Of a stretch of 64,000 bases of DNA, positions 35,598-43,588 are shown piece by piece. The number at the start of each line of letters is the position of its first letter. Position 1 is the stretch's first letter. The translations under genes were made by a program, and so were the position numbers. The stretch is from Devosia ginsengisoli (lineage in GTDB: Bacteria > Pseudomonadota > Alphaproteobacteria > Rhizobiales > Devosiaceae), in the NCBI RefSeq assembly GCF_007859655.1, contig NZ_CP042304.1, forward strand, positions 806,001-870,000, in the 5' to 3' direction. The notes beneath the pieces were generated by a model that was not told the origin of the DNA, did no database searches, and saw only the letters and a program-made list of their open reading frames with translations.

Positions 35598-36971
35598 ATG
35601 TCTCCAACCGTTGTTTCCGCTGCTCGGGCGCCGCGCGCGCCCAAGCCGTTTTATGCATCCTTCGGCTTCCAGGTCCTGGCCGCCATGGTCATCGGCCTGA
35701 TCCTGGGCTACATCGCTCGCCAGATGGGTCCTGACGCCGCTGGCGGCGCCAACTGGCTGGTCCAGACGCTCTCCACTGTCGGCTCTGCCTTCGTGTCGCT
35801 GCTGCGTGCACTGGTGCCGGTGCTGGTCTTCACCGCCATCGTGGCCTCGATCGCCAATCTCCGCGAACTGCAGAATGCGGCCAAGCTGGTCTGGCAGACC
35901 CTGCTGTGGTTCGCCATTACCGCGCTGATCGCCGTGGCCATCGGTATCGCCCTCGGCCTCATCATCCAGCCGGGCCTCAACACTGCCGTCGCCGAAACCG
36001 CGGCCCGCGCCCCGTCGTCGTCGGGTTCCTGGCTCGATTTCCTCAAGGGCCTGATCCCCGCCAATATCTTCGGCCTCCAGGCGTCGACCCGCGTCACCGA
36101 TAGCGGCGCCACCACCAGCCTGAACTTCAACGTGTTGCAGATCCTGGTGGTCTCCATCGTGGTCGGCATCGCCGCCCTCAAGGTCGGCCCGGCTGCCGAT
36201 CCGTTCCTCGCCTTCAACCGCTCCTTCCTCAAGATCGTCCACAAGATCCTGTGGTGGGTCATCCGGCTGACGCCCATCGGCACCATCGGCCTGCTCGGCA
36301 ATGCCGTTGCCGTCTACGGCTGGGATGCCCTGGCTCAGCTCGGCTGGTACTCGGCGGCCATCTATATCGGCCTGGCCCTGGTGCTGTTCGTGGTCTATCC
36401 GGTGCTGCTGCAGGCCCATGGCCTCAACCCTATCCGCTACTTCCAGAGCGCCTGGCCGGCCATCCAGCTCGCCTTCGTGTCGCGTTCCTCCATCGGCACC
36501 CTGCCGGTCACCGAGCGCATTACGGAAAAGAACCTGGGCGTGCCGCGTGAATATGCCGCCTTCGCCGTGCCGCTCGGCGCCACCACCAAGATGGACGGTT
36601 GCGCCGCCATCTACCCGGCGATCTCGGCCATCTTCGTGGCCCAGTTCTTCGGCGTGCCGCTCGGCATCGAGCACTACCTGCTGATCGCCTTCGTGTCGGT
36701 CATCGGTTCGTCCGCCACCGCGGGCCTCACCGGCGCCACCGTCATGCTGACGCTGACGCTCTCCACCCTCGGCCTGCCGCTGGAAGGCGTCGGCCTGCTG
36801 CTCGCCGTCGATCCGATCCTCGACATGGGCCGCACCGCCGTCAACGTCGCCGGCCAGGCGCTGATCCCGACCATCGTCGCCAAGCGCCAGGGCATTCTCG
36901 ATCAGTCCGTCTACGACGCGGGCGAAAGCATCGACTCGCTGGACACGGCGGACGCGGTTCCTGCCGAATAA
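35598..36971 (+). CDS. Dicarboxylate/amino acid:cation symporter (DctA/GltP family)
   Basis: Secondary transporter of the DAACS family, 457 residues with about eight membrane helices plus two re-entrant loops. Signature blocks are SRSSIGTLPVTERI (Ser-rich hairpin 1), PLGATTKMDGCAAIYPA (the MDG core), SSATAGLTGATVML and DPILDMGRTAVNV, whose Asp and Arg bind substrate carboxylates. ATG 35598 is preferred over an upstream in-frame start at 35550. C4-dicarboxylate or glutamate are the likely substrates. A strong terminator follows. Confidence 0.92.
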   Translation: MSPTVVSAARAPRAPKPFYASFGFQVLAAMVIGLILGYIARQMGPDAAGGANWLVQTLSTVGSAFVSLLRALVPVLVFTAIVASIANLRELQNAAKLVWQTLLWFAITALIAVAIGIALGLIIQPGLNTAVAETAARAPSSSGSWLDFLKGLIPANIFGLQASTRVTDSGATTSLNFNVLQILVVSIVVGIAALKVGPAADPFLAFNRSFLKIVHKILWWVIRLTPIGTIGLLGNAVAVYGWDALAQLGWYSAAIYIGLALVLFVVYPVLLQAHGLNPIRYFQSAWPAIQLAFVSRSSIGTLPVTERITEKNLGVPREYAAFAVPLGATTKMDGCAAIYPAISAIFVAQFFGVPLGIEHYLLIAFVSVIGSSATAGLTGATVMLTLTLSTLGLPLEGVGLLLAVDPILDMGRTAVNVAGQALIPTIVAKRQGILDQSVYDAGESIDSLDTADAVPAE

Positions 36972-36993
36972 AGCAGGGCACATAGCCAGACGA

Positions 36994-37024
36994 AAAAGGG
37001 GAGGCGAAAGCCTCCCCTTTTGTT
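36994..37024 (+). terminator. Intrinsic terminator after the symporter gene
   Basis: AAAAGGGGAGGC and GCCTCCCCTTTT form a perfect 12-bp stem closed by a GAAA tetraloop, followed by TGTTTG. Confidence 0.92.
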
Positions 37025-37044
37025 TGTCTCGCTACCCAACACGT

Positions 37045-37112
37045 CATTCCCGCGAAAGCGGGGATCCACTTTTCCACGGGCCCAACGAATGGATTCCCGC
37101 CTTCGCGGGATG
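37045..37112. repeat. Inverted repeat (REP-like)
   Basis: Arms at 37045-37068 and 37090-37112 are near-perfect reverse complements around CCCGCGAAAGCGGGGATCCA. It lies between the terminator and the next promoter. Confidence 0.8.
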
Positions 37113-37144
37113 CCGCAGCGGCACCGCACAGGTTCTATTTCGTC

Positions 37145-37174
37145 TTGACTCTAATTAGTCATTTAACTAATTAG
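37145..37174 (+). promoter_or_regulatory. Promoter and double-palindrome operator of the ArsR/SdpI pair
   Basis: TTGACT (37145-37150) is 17 bp from TAATTA (37168-37173). Two CTAATTAG palindromes (37151-37158 and 37167-37174) flank an 8-bp spacer. This arrangement suits autoregulation by the following ArsR-type protein. Confidence 0.65.
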
Positions 37175-37203
37175 CGTATGAACGAAATAAGGACCACCAC
37201 GCC

Positions 37204-37473
37204 GTGGGCATCAACACCGTCTTCGAAGCCCTGTCCCATCCGGTCCGCCGCAAGGTCCTCGCGCTGCTCAAGGCCGGCCCGCTGAGCGCCGGAGACCTCG
37301 CGACCCATTTCGACATCAGCCGGCCCACCCTCTCGGTCCACTTCGTCAAGCTGCGCGAGGCCGATCTCGTCGTGGTCGAGCGGCAGGGCACCAGCCTCAT
37401 CTACCACCTCAATGCCAGCATTCTGGAAGCGGCCCTGGCCAGCCTCCTCTCGCTCAAGGATGATGAAGAATGA
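37204..37473 (+). CDS. ArsR/SdpR family repressor
   Basis: 89-residue winged-helix regulator. FEALSHPVRRKVLALLK opens the domain, and DISRPTLSVHFVKLREADLV is the recognition helix region. No Cys or His metal site of the arsenic sensors is visible, which fits the SdpR-like subgroup. Start GTG 37204 has AAGGA 12 bases upstream. Its stop overlaps the SdpI-family start (ATGA). In Bacillus the SdpR/SdpI pair is autoregulated through membrane sequestration; a similar circuit is possible here. Confidence 0.85.
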   Translation: MGINTVFEALSHPVRRKVLALLKAGPLSAGDLATHFDISRPTLSVHFVKLREADLVVVERQGTSLIYHLNASILEAALASLLSLKDDEE

Positions 37474-38117
37474 CCGCTTTGCGCGTTTTCACCCGCCTCA
37501 ACCATCTCCTGTTGTCGCTGATCGCCGTCGCCACCATTGCCGGCGTGGTCAGCATCCCCGCCGATGCTCGCCTGCCCATCCACTGGGACATATTCGGCCA
37601 GCCAGACCGCTTTGCCGGCCGCGACGATGCGCTGATCCTCACGCCCGCGCTGGGCCTTGCCATGCTGGCGCTGTTCTGGGCCATCGGGCGCTTCGCCAGC
37701 CCGGAACGGCTGGCCGGCGGCCGCCATGTCATGGAGGCGGTGTTGCCCGTCATCCTCGCCATGTTCCTGGCCTTCCAGCTCGTCCTGGTCTTCCAGTTCG
37801 ATTTCGCGCTTCCCCGCGTCGTCGCCTGGAGCGTTGCCGCCCTGCTGATCGTGCTTGGCAATATCATGCCCAAGTCCCAGCCCAACCGCTATGGCGGCAT
37901 AAGGCTCCGGACTACTTTGGCCGATCCGGCCAACTGGGCAGCCACCCACCGCTTCACCGGCCTCGCCATGATGATATCGGGAGCCCTGCTGGTCATCCTC
38001 ACCCTGTTCACCGGCGCCGCCCCGATCCTCATCATCGGATCGCTGGTCGCGGTATTGCTGCCGCTGCTGCTGGGCGTGCTCCACAGCTACCGGATGGCGC
38101 GACGGGGCAGGGAATAG
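37470..38117 (+). CDS. SdpI-family membrane protein
   Basis: 215 residues, six membrane segments, with DUF1648-like N-terminus (LPIHWDIFGQPDRFAGRDDA) and SdpI block IRLRTTLADPANWAATHRFTG. It is translationally coupled to the preceding ArsR-type repressor, the classic sdpRI order. It may act as immunity protein or as signal transducer holding the repressor at the membrane; neither is shown. It is a paralogue of the orphan at 34785. Confidence 0.83.
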   Translation: MTALRVFTRLNHLLLSLIAVATIAGVVSIPADARLPIHWDIFGQPDRFAGRDDALILTPALGLAMLALFWAIGRFASPERLAGGRHVMEAVLPVILAMFLAFQLVLVFQFDFALPRVVAWSVAALLIVLGNIMPKSQPNRYGGIRLRTTLADPANWAATHRFTGLAMMISGALLVILTLFTGAAPILIIGSLVAVLLPLLLGVLHSYRMARRGRE

Positions 38118-38222
38118 GAAGAGTTCCTCGAAGAGAGTCGGCGCGCTCGATCCAACGCTCATGCCACACCCTGTCAGCAGGTCATGGCACGACATGCGGG
38201 CAACTGAACCGGAGAGATTTCC

Positions 38223-38579
38223 ATGCTGGACCATGTCGGCCTTCGCACCACGCAATTCGACCACCTGATGGCCTTCTACAAGGCGGTATTGGCGCCCCTT
38301 GGCTATACCGTGATGATGGAATATCCCGGCGCCGCCGGCCTGGGCCGCGCCTATCCTGATTTCTGGATCGGCGCCGATGACAAGGGCAGTTCCAACATCC
38401 ACCTGGCCTTCAAGACCGACGACCGCAAGGCAGTGGACGCCTTCCACGCCGCCGCACTCGCCCATGGCGGCAAGGACAACGGAGCGCCCGGCCTGCGCGA
38501 CTACACCCCGACCTATTACGCCGCCTTCGTCATCGACCCCGACGGCAACAATCTCGAAGTGGTCTGCAACGAGGAATAG
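38223..38579 (+). CDS. VOC family (glyoxalase-like) protein
   Basis: 118-residue single VOC domain. MLDHVGLRTTQFDHLMAFYKAVLAPLGY opens the fold, and FVIDPDGNNLEVVCNEE closes it, with likely metal ligands His4 and the final Glu of LEVV. GGAGA lies seven bases before the ATG. Members of this group include fosfomycin-resistance-like and lyase-like enzymes; no specific reaction can be assigned. Confidence 0.85.
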   Translation: MLDHVGLRTTQFDHLMAFYKAVLAPLGYTVMMEYPGAAGLGRAYPDFWIGADDKGSSNIHLAFKTDDRKAVDAFHAAALAHGGKDNGAPGLRDYTPTYYAAFVIDPDGNNLEVVCNEE

Positions 38580-38628
38580 AAGCTGCCCCCTCAGGGGAGC
38601 GCTCACTTCGGACTTCTGTGGCTCCCGT

Positions 38629-38736
38629 CACCCCACCCTCAATCCCTCCCCATCAAGGGGAGGGAGGCGCTAACTCGGAATCCTGTGTTCATCGTCTCCC
38701 TCCCCCTTGTGGGGAGGGATCAAGGGTGGGGGTGGG
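38629..38736. repeat. Inverted repeat family C
   Basis: The arm beginning CACCCCACCCTCAATCCCTC at 38629 faces a near-complement ending GGGATCAAGGGTGGGGGTGG at about 38736, each with its own CCCTCCCC...GGGGAGGG core. It lies between convergent genes. No coding sequence is seen. Confidence 0.75.
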
Positions 38737-38781
38737 CCGCACAAATCGGACTACGAAGAAGTTCGGAGCAGGTGCCCGCAC

Positions 38782-40101
38782 TCACCCCACCAGCTTCAGC
38801 GCCGGCTTCTTCGCCTTCCGCACTTTCTTCGCCTTGGGCATGCGGGGCACGTAATTGTTCATCACCCGCTCGATCACCTTGATGGCCTTTTCCGCCCCAT
38901 CCTCGCCATGCAGCTTCTCGGCCACATCGGCGGCATTGCGGCGATAATCTTCGTTGGTGGAAAGGTCGGCCAGTGCCCCGGCCAGGATTTCCGAGGTCAG
39001 CTTGCGCAGCCGCACCGGCTTGGGTCCGCAGCCCAGCTCATAGACGCGGCGGCCCCAATAGGGCTGGTCCACCGTCTGCGGCACCACGAATGTCGGCCGC
39101 CCCAGATGCAGCCCCGCCGAGGTCGTGCCCGCCCCGCCATGATGCACCACGGCCGAGACATATTTGAACAGCTTGTCGTGCGGCGCCTTCTCGATGGCGA
39201 AGATCGTGTCGGGCAGGTCCTGCGGATTGATGCCGCCCCAGCCACGGGCCACCACGGCGCGGCCGCCCCACATCGACACGGCCTCCTTGAGAATCTTGGT
39301 ATTGCGCTCCGCCCCGAACGGCATCGAGCCAAACCCGATATAAACCGGCGCCTCGCCCTCGGAGAGGAATTGCTGGAACTCGGCTGACGGCTGCCAGTCG
39401 GTCCGGTCATGCAATTGCCAATAGCCGGTCACCAGCGCGCTTTTCGGCCAGTCGCGCGGGCGCGGCGATACCACCGGCGAATAGGCGTAGAGCGTGGTCA
39501 GCGATGTGCCGTCCGTATTGCGGAAGAAGCCGCCCTTCTTGCGCGCATCCAGCCCCATCAACTCACGGCGCAGCTTGTTGCGCGGCAGGTTGTAGTAGAT
39601 CTGCTGCACGGTCATCGCCGTATAGGTCAGCTTGTTGAAGGCCGGCCCGAAATCGGCGCCGTAATAGATGCAGAGTGGGAATTCGCTGGTCGAATTCAGC
39701 GGCTGCAAGGCCACCATGATGGCCGGAATGTTCATCGCCTCGGCAATGTCGATGCCGAAGCTGGTATTCATGTTGAGGATCAGCATGTCCGCGCCCTGGC
39801 ACATATGCCAGGCGTGGCGCGCTGCCGTATCCACGATCTGCTGGCCCTGCCGCAACAGGCTCGGGCCGTTGATGAGCATGGACTGGCTCATCGCATTTTC
39901 GAATCGCTGCTGCGTCAGGAAAGACTGGATCGACGGACCCAGCGTATGGAACTCGATTCCATAGCCTTCCACCATGCCCTGGAACTCTTCGGAAGCCCCC
40001 AGGACAACCGAATAGCCGCGCTCCTTGAGCGCAATCGCAAGGGCCAGATAGGGTTGAACGTCGCCTTGCGTGCCGATCGTGACAAGGGCAATCCGCTTCA
40101 A
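38782..40101 (-). CDS. GT1 glycosyltransferase (UDP-glucosyl/sterol glucosyltransferase type)
   Basis: 439-residue GT-B enzyme. N-terminal IALVTIGTQGDVQPYLALAI is the glycosyltransferase 28-type domain, and the C-terminal donor site shows AVVHHGGAGTTSAGLHLGRP and VPQTVDQPYWGRRVYELG. It resembles enzymes that glycosylate sterols, hopanoids or lipids. The last 25 residues are very basic (KAKKVRKAKK), perhaps for membrane contact. Start is TTG 40101 with GAGG seven bases upstream. The acceptor is unknown. Confidence 0.86.
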   Translation of the reverse strand: MKRIALVTIGTQGDVQPYLALAIALKERGYSVVLGASEEFQGMVEGYGIEFHTLGPSIQSFLTQQRFENAMSQSMLINGPSLLRQGQQIVDTAARHAWHMCQGADMLILNMNTSFGIDIAEAMNIPAIMVALQPLNSTSEFPLCIYYGADFGPAFNKLTYTAMTVQQIYYNLPRNKLRRELMGLDARKKGGFFRNTDGTSLTTLYAYSPVVSPRPRDWPKSALVTGYWQLHDRTDWQPSAEFQQFLSEGEAPVYIGFGSMPFGAERNTKILKEAVSMWGGRAVVARGWGGINPQDLPDTIFAIEKAPHDKLFKYVSAVVHHGGAGTTSAGLHLGRPTFVVPQTVDQPYWGRRVYELGCGPKPVRLRKLTSEILAGALADLSTNEDYRRNAADVAEKLHGEDGAEKAIKVIERVMNNYVPRMPKAKKVRKAKKPALKLVG

Positions 40102-40179
40102 AATCTTACCTCACCATATGACCGTCTGAGCCGAAGGTTGGCACCCCTCGGACCATTTACAATACCCTGTGGAGGATTT

Positions 40180-40293
40180 ATGAACGGCCTGTCGATAGCT
40201 GATTTCCTTACAAAAATCGCATCTGAAGGGCAAGGGACATGCAGTCTCTGTACACTATTGCCAAGGTTGGAGCCTCGCTCGCCGCAAGCGTAG
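40180..40293 (+). CDS. Candidate small protein (37 aa)
   Basis: Short reading frame starting MNGLSIADFLTKIASEGQ with an excellent ribosome site, GGAGG four bases before the ATG, and a TACAAT-like -10 at 40158-40163. It contains two Cys (TCSLCT). No family is recognised. It overlaps a second candidate small frame at 40239, so at most one may be real. It lies in a 435-bp gap between divergent genes. Confidence 0.35.
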   Translation: MNGLSIADFLTKIASEGQGTCSLCTLLPRLEPRSPQA

Positions 40294-40355
40294 TGGCCCA
40301 TATTGCCTTTGCATTGGCTGCACCCGCGCCCGTGGCGGCGGCAAACGCCCGCTAG
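40239..40355 (+). CDS. Candidate small membrane or exported peptide (38 aa)
   Basis: Reads MQSLYTIAKVGASLAASVVA and continues Ala-rich to ANAR, like a signal peptide or single membrane helix. AAGGG lies two bases before the ATG, a tight spacing. A hairpin with 9-bp arms GCTCTTCCC and GGGAAGAGC (40355-40390) begins at the stop codon. No homologue is known to me. Confidence 0.35.
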   Translation: MQSLYTIAKVGASLAASVVAHIAFALAAPAPVAAANAR

Positions 40356-40390
40356 CTCTTCCCCTATGGCCTAGCCGGGCCGGGAAGAGC
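40355..40390 (+). terminator. Hairpin after the small frames, possible terminator
   Basis: Perfect 9-bp arms GCTCTTCCC and GGGAAGAGC enclose an 18-nt GC-rich loop. No T tract follows, so termination is uncertain. Confidence 0.4.
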
Positions 40391-40536
40391 CGAACACGAG
40401 ACCGGCCCCTGCCAAGGGCCACTTAACCCGTTCACAACCACAATTCCGCGATAATATCCGCCTCTAACAGCAGAGGCGTGGCGCCCCGGGCGCGTCGCGG
40501 CCAGTTTCAGGTCCCAGCAGGACCGTCGAGGAAATC

Positions 40537-41751
40537 ATGAGCGCCGACTTCCACAAAATCCGTCGTCTTCCCCCTTACGTCTTCGCCCATATCGATCCGC
40601 TCAAGGCCAAGGCCCGCGCCGAAGGCGTCGACGTGATCGATCTGGGCATGGGCAATCCCGACATGCCCACCCCGCAGCATATCGTTGAAAAGCTGCAGGA
40701 AACGGTCAAGGACGGCCGCACCCACCGCTATTCCACCTCGCGCGGCATTCCCGGCCTGCGCAAGGCCCAGGCCAGCTATTACGGCCGCCGCTTCGGCGTG
40801 AAGCTCAATCCTGATACCCAGGTCGTGGCCACTTTGGGCTCCAAGGAAGGCTTCGCCAATATGGCCTCGGCCATCACCGCCCCCGGCGATGTGGTGCTGG
40901 TGCCCAACCCGACCTATCCCATCCATTCCTTCGGCTTCATCATGAGTGGCGGCGTCGTCCGCTCCATGCCCGCCGATCCGAATGAAGATTTCATGCGCTC
41001 GCTCGATCGCGCCGTGCGACACTCGATCCCCAAGCCCATCGCGCTGGTGCTGAACTATCCGGCCAACCCCACGGCCTATACCGCCAGCCTCGATTTCTAC
41101 ACCGAGGTGGTCAAGTACTGCCGCGAGCACGACATCTTCATCCTCTCCGATCTCGCCTATTCCGAGATTTATTTCGACGAGAAGGACCCGCCGCCCTCCG
41201 TGCTGCAGGTCCCCGGCGCCATGGACATAACGGTGGAATTCACCTCCATGTCCAAGACCTATTCCATGCCCGGCTGGCGCGTCGGCTTCGCCGTCGGCAA
41301 TGAGCGCCTGATCGCGGCCCTCGCCCGCGTCAAATCCTACCTCGATTACGGTGCCTTCACCCCCATCCAGGTTGCCGCCGCCGCCGCCCTCAACGGCAGC
41401 GACGATGTCATCGACGAAGTGCGCAAGGTCTACAAGCACCGCCGCGACGTCATGGTCGAGAGCTTCGCCCGCTCCGGCTGGGACATTCCGGTCCCGAAAG
41501 CCACGATGTTCGCCTGGGCCCCGATCCCGGCCCAGTTCGCCCATATGGGCTCGCTCGAATTCGCCAAGCTCCTGATCAAGGAAACCGGCGTCGGCGTCGC
41601 CCCCGGCGTCGGCTTCGGCGAATATGGTGACCAGTATATCCGCCTCGCCTTCGTCGAAAACGAACAGCGCATCCGCCAGGCCGCCCGCAACATCAAGAAG
41701 CTGCTGGGCTCCAAGAGCGGGGCAGGGAACGTGGTACCGCTCGTCGGGTAG
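40537..41751 (+). CDS. alaC: Alanine/glutamate-pyruvate aminotransferase (AlaC-like, class I/II)
   Basis: PLP-dependent aminotransferase, 404 residues. LGMGNPDMPTP, NYPANPTAYTA (substrate Asn), SDLAYSEIYFDE (PLP-binding Asp and Tyr) and SMSKTYSMPGWRVGF with the PLP Lys are present. It matches the AlaC subgroup that makes alanine from pyruvate and glutamate; related enzymes act in diaminopimelate or methionine metabolism. It normally precedes hom in this order of bacteria, but here four kb of accessory genes separate them. Confidence 0.9.
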   Translation: MSADFHKIRRLPPYVFAHIDPLKAKARAEGVDVIDLGMGNPDMPTPQHIVEKLQETVKDGRTHRYSTSRGIPGLRKAQASYYGRRFGVKLNPDTQVVATLGSKEGFANMASAITAPGDVVLVPNPTYPIHSFGFIMSGGVVRSMPADPNEDFMRSLDRAVRHSIPKPIALVLNYPANPTAYTASLDFYTEVVKYCREHDIFILSDLAYSEIYFDEKDPPPSVLQVPGAMDITVEFTSMSKTYSMPGWRVGFAVGNERLIAALARVKSYLDYGAFTPIQVAAAAALNGSDDVIDEVRKVYKHRRDVMVESFARSGWDIPVPKATMFAWAPIPAQFAHMGSLEFAKLLIKETGVGVAPGVGFGEYGDQYIRLAFVENEQRIRQAARNIKKLLGSKSGAGNVVPLVG

Positions 41752-41758
41752 GGCGTTT

Positions 41759-41791
41759 GGCCTTCCCTCTCTTGTGAGGAAAGGGAAGGCC
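41759..41791. terminator. Hairpin between convergent alaC and lyase-like genes
   Basis: GGCCTTCCCT (41759-41768) and AGGGAAGGCC (41782-41791) form a 10-bp stem. It is centred between two stop codons and could serve both strands, though T tracts are weak. Confidence 0.55.
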
Positions 41792-41796
41792 TTGCA

Positions 41797-43290
41797 CTAT
41801 TTCAAGAGTGCGGCGAAGGCTTCGTCGAGCTTGGCATCGGCTTCTGCAAGCGCGCTCTGCTGCTGTTCCAGCCACGCCTTGTCGGACGCGACGGTACTGT
41901 TCATTTCCTCAATCATGCTGGCAACTTCGCTGGATTGCGGTCCGCCGAAACCCTGGCTCTTCTCCACCATGTTCTGAGGCTTGAGGGCTGCCAGGAAGCT
42001 CTCCTCACCCAGCGCCAGCTCAGCTGGCAACTGCAATTCCTCGGCTGCTTCGGCATAGACAGCCTTGAAGTCTTCATAGGTGATGTCGATCGGGCGAAGA
42101 TCGTTGGTTCGACCGAAATTCACGACCAGGGCTGCGATGTGATGAGCTTCCCGGAAGGGGATATTTGCTTCACGCTGGAGGGTATTGGCCAGCTCAGTCG
42201 CCGTAGCGTAGTCGCCAAGGACAACGTCCAGCGCGCGATCTTCGTGAAACTCGAAAACCTCGAACATGTCCTCTATGCGCTTGAGAACCCCTGTTGTTGC
42301 CGTCAGCGCCTCGATCGGTTCCTCGCCGATCATGTCGGTGTCGCCACTCGCTGACTTGATGGAGTCGAACATATAGGCGGCGCCAATTCCCACCACATCG
42401 CTGGCTCCGGTGCGGGTGCTGTTGACGCCACCCGGATTTTGCTTTTGCGGCATGATGCTGCTGCCGCCGTCCAGGTCGTAGGGGAAGGTGAACCACGGCT
42501 TTACCATGCGGAACTGGTTTTCCAGGTCCGAGGACAATTGGCTCGACGTCATGGCGATAGCCGAGGTGACGCCGACAATATGCATGGCCGATTCCAGCGT
42601 GGCCAGATGCACCGAGTCGAACGAATTGCGGATCGGTGCGGTGAAGCCAAGGAGGTCGGACAGTTGCTGGCGGTCGATTGGATAGCTGGACGTCCCCATG
42701 GCTGCCGACCCCATGGGTGAATAGTTGACCACGTCATAGGTCTGCTCGATATAGTCGGCGTGACGTTCAAATGCGCCGGCATAGGCGGTGAGGTAGTGTC
42801 CCAGCGAGATGGGTTGCGCCTGCACCCCGAGCGTATAACCGGGCACGATGGCGTTCGGATATTTCGCGGCATAGTCGAGCAGAGCCTGACGGGTGTTGAT
42901 CAGCTGTTCGTATGTCGACAGCAAGAGGTCCCGCTCACGCAGTCGCAGGCCGCTCCTCCCCATGTCGATGGTGCTGCGGCCGGTGTGAAGCCTGGATATA
43001 TCGACGCCACCGATCTCGATCATCAAGGGCTCCAGGCCCAGATGGTATCCAGACCGGGAGAAGCCCGGCTCCGACGACAACGCGTAGACCTGCTCGATTG
43101 TGTCGGCGATGGTTTTCGCCTGCTCCGGCGTGATAACGCCCTGATCCGCCAACATGACGGCCGATGCCCGGTTCATGCGATCGAGCCAGTCGAAGTCGTC
43201 GCGCGGGTCTTGTGCCATCAGCGGCGACGCACTCCAGCCGGTCAGGGCCGTCGCCAGGGCCAGCGATGCGAGCAGAGTTTTGGTAGTCAT
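41797..43290 (-). CDS. Exported argininosuccinate-lyase-like protein (aspartase/fumarase superfamily)
   Basis: 497 residues with a clear signal peptide (LASLALATALTGWSASPLMA, cleavage before QD). The mature part aligns with argininosuccinate lyase: HTGRSTIDM near residue 100 (usual HTGRSRNDQ), PGYTLGVQAQPISLGHYLTAY near 150, and the lyase loop GGSSIMPQKQNPGG near 277 with catalytic Ser and Lys. The usual His of the second block (YTHLQ) is Leu. Export is unexpected for this cytoplasmic family. It diverges from two metal-chelate binding protein genes, so it may act on an aminopolycarboxylate or similar ligand. That role is speculation. Confidence 0.85.
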   Translation of the reverse strand: MTTKTLLASLALATALTGWSASPLMAQDPRDDFDWLDRMNRASAVMLADQGVITPEQAKTIADTIEQVYALSSEPGFSRSGYHLGLEPLMIEIGGVDISRLHTGRSTIDMGRSGLRLRERDLLLSTYEQLINTRQALLDYAAKYPNAIVPGYTLGVQAQPISLGHYLTAYAGAFERHADYIEQTYDVVNYSPMGSAAMGTSSYPIDRQQLSDLLGFTAPIRNSFDSVHLATLESAMHIVGVTSAIAMTSSQLSSDLENQFRMVKPWFTFPYDLDGGSSIMPQKQNPGGVNSTRTGASDVVGIGAAYMFDSIKSASGDTDMIGEEPIEALTATTGVLKRIEDMFEVFEFHEDRALDVVLGDYATATELANTLQREANIPFREAHHIAALVVNFGRTNDLRPIDITYEDFKAVYAEAAEELQLPAELALGEESFLAALKPQNMVEKSQGFGGPQSSEVASMIEEMNSTVASDKAWLEQQQSALAEADAKLDEAFAALLK

Positions 43291-43390
43291 ATCTTCCTCC
43301 TCGGTTCCACGGGTCGTCCGTGGACAGCGCCTCTAGTGCAAACGACGTGCCAGCCCGAAATGCGCTATCGACCGGGGAGGGGTGCCAGCC

Positions 43391-43442
43391 AATGGGCAAT
43401 TTACTGCCGATCATTCGAGGTCAAATGAGCAACTTATTGCCG
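43391..43442. promoter_or_regulatory. Paired 19-bp direct repeats in the divergent lyase/binding-protein promoter region
   Basis: AATGGGCAATTTACTGCCG (43391-43409) and AATGAGCAACTTATTGCCG (43424-43442) differ at three positions and are 33 bp apart, about three helical turns. This suggests a cooperative regulator site. The rest of the 298-bp gap shows no gene. Confidence 0.6.
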
Positions 43443-43588
43443 CTTCCTGCTCTGCAAAACGTCTATTTCTTCTGGACTGGCAGTTATTTACCCGTAACTG
43501 GACGACCTGCGGGAGGTCCGGCAAATAATTACATGACAAACATACTCATCTTTCGTATAGAGCGGCACCTCCCTCGATAGGTGCCCCC

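Noticed and set aside
35517..36983. 488-codon open frame antisense to the symporter gene
   Set aside because: Very Asp/Gly/Gln-rich mirror translation; the plus strand encodes a DAACS symporter with all signatures.
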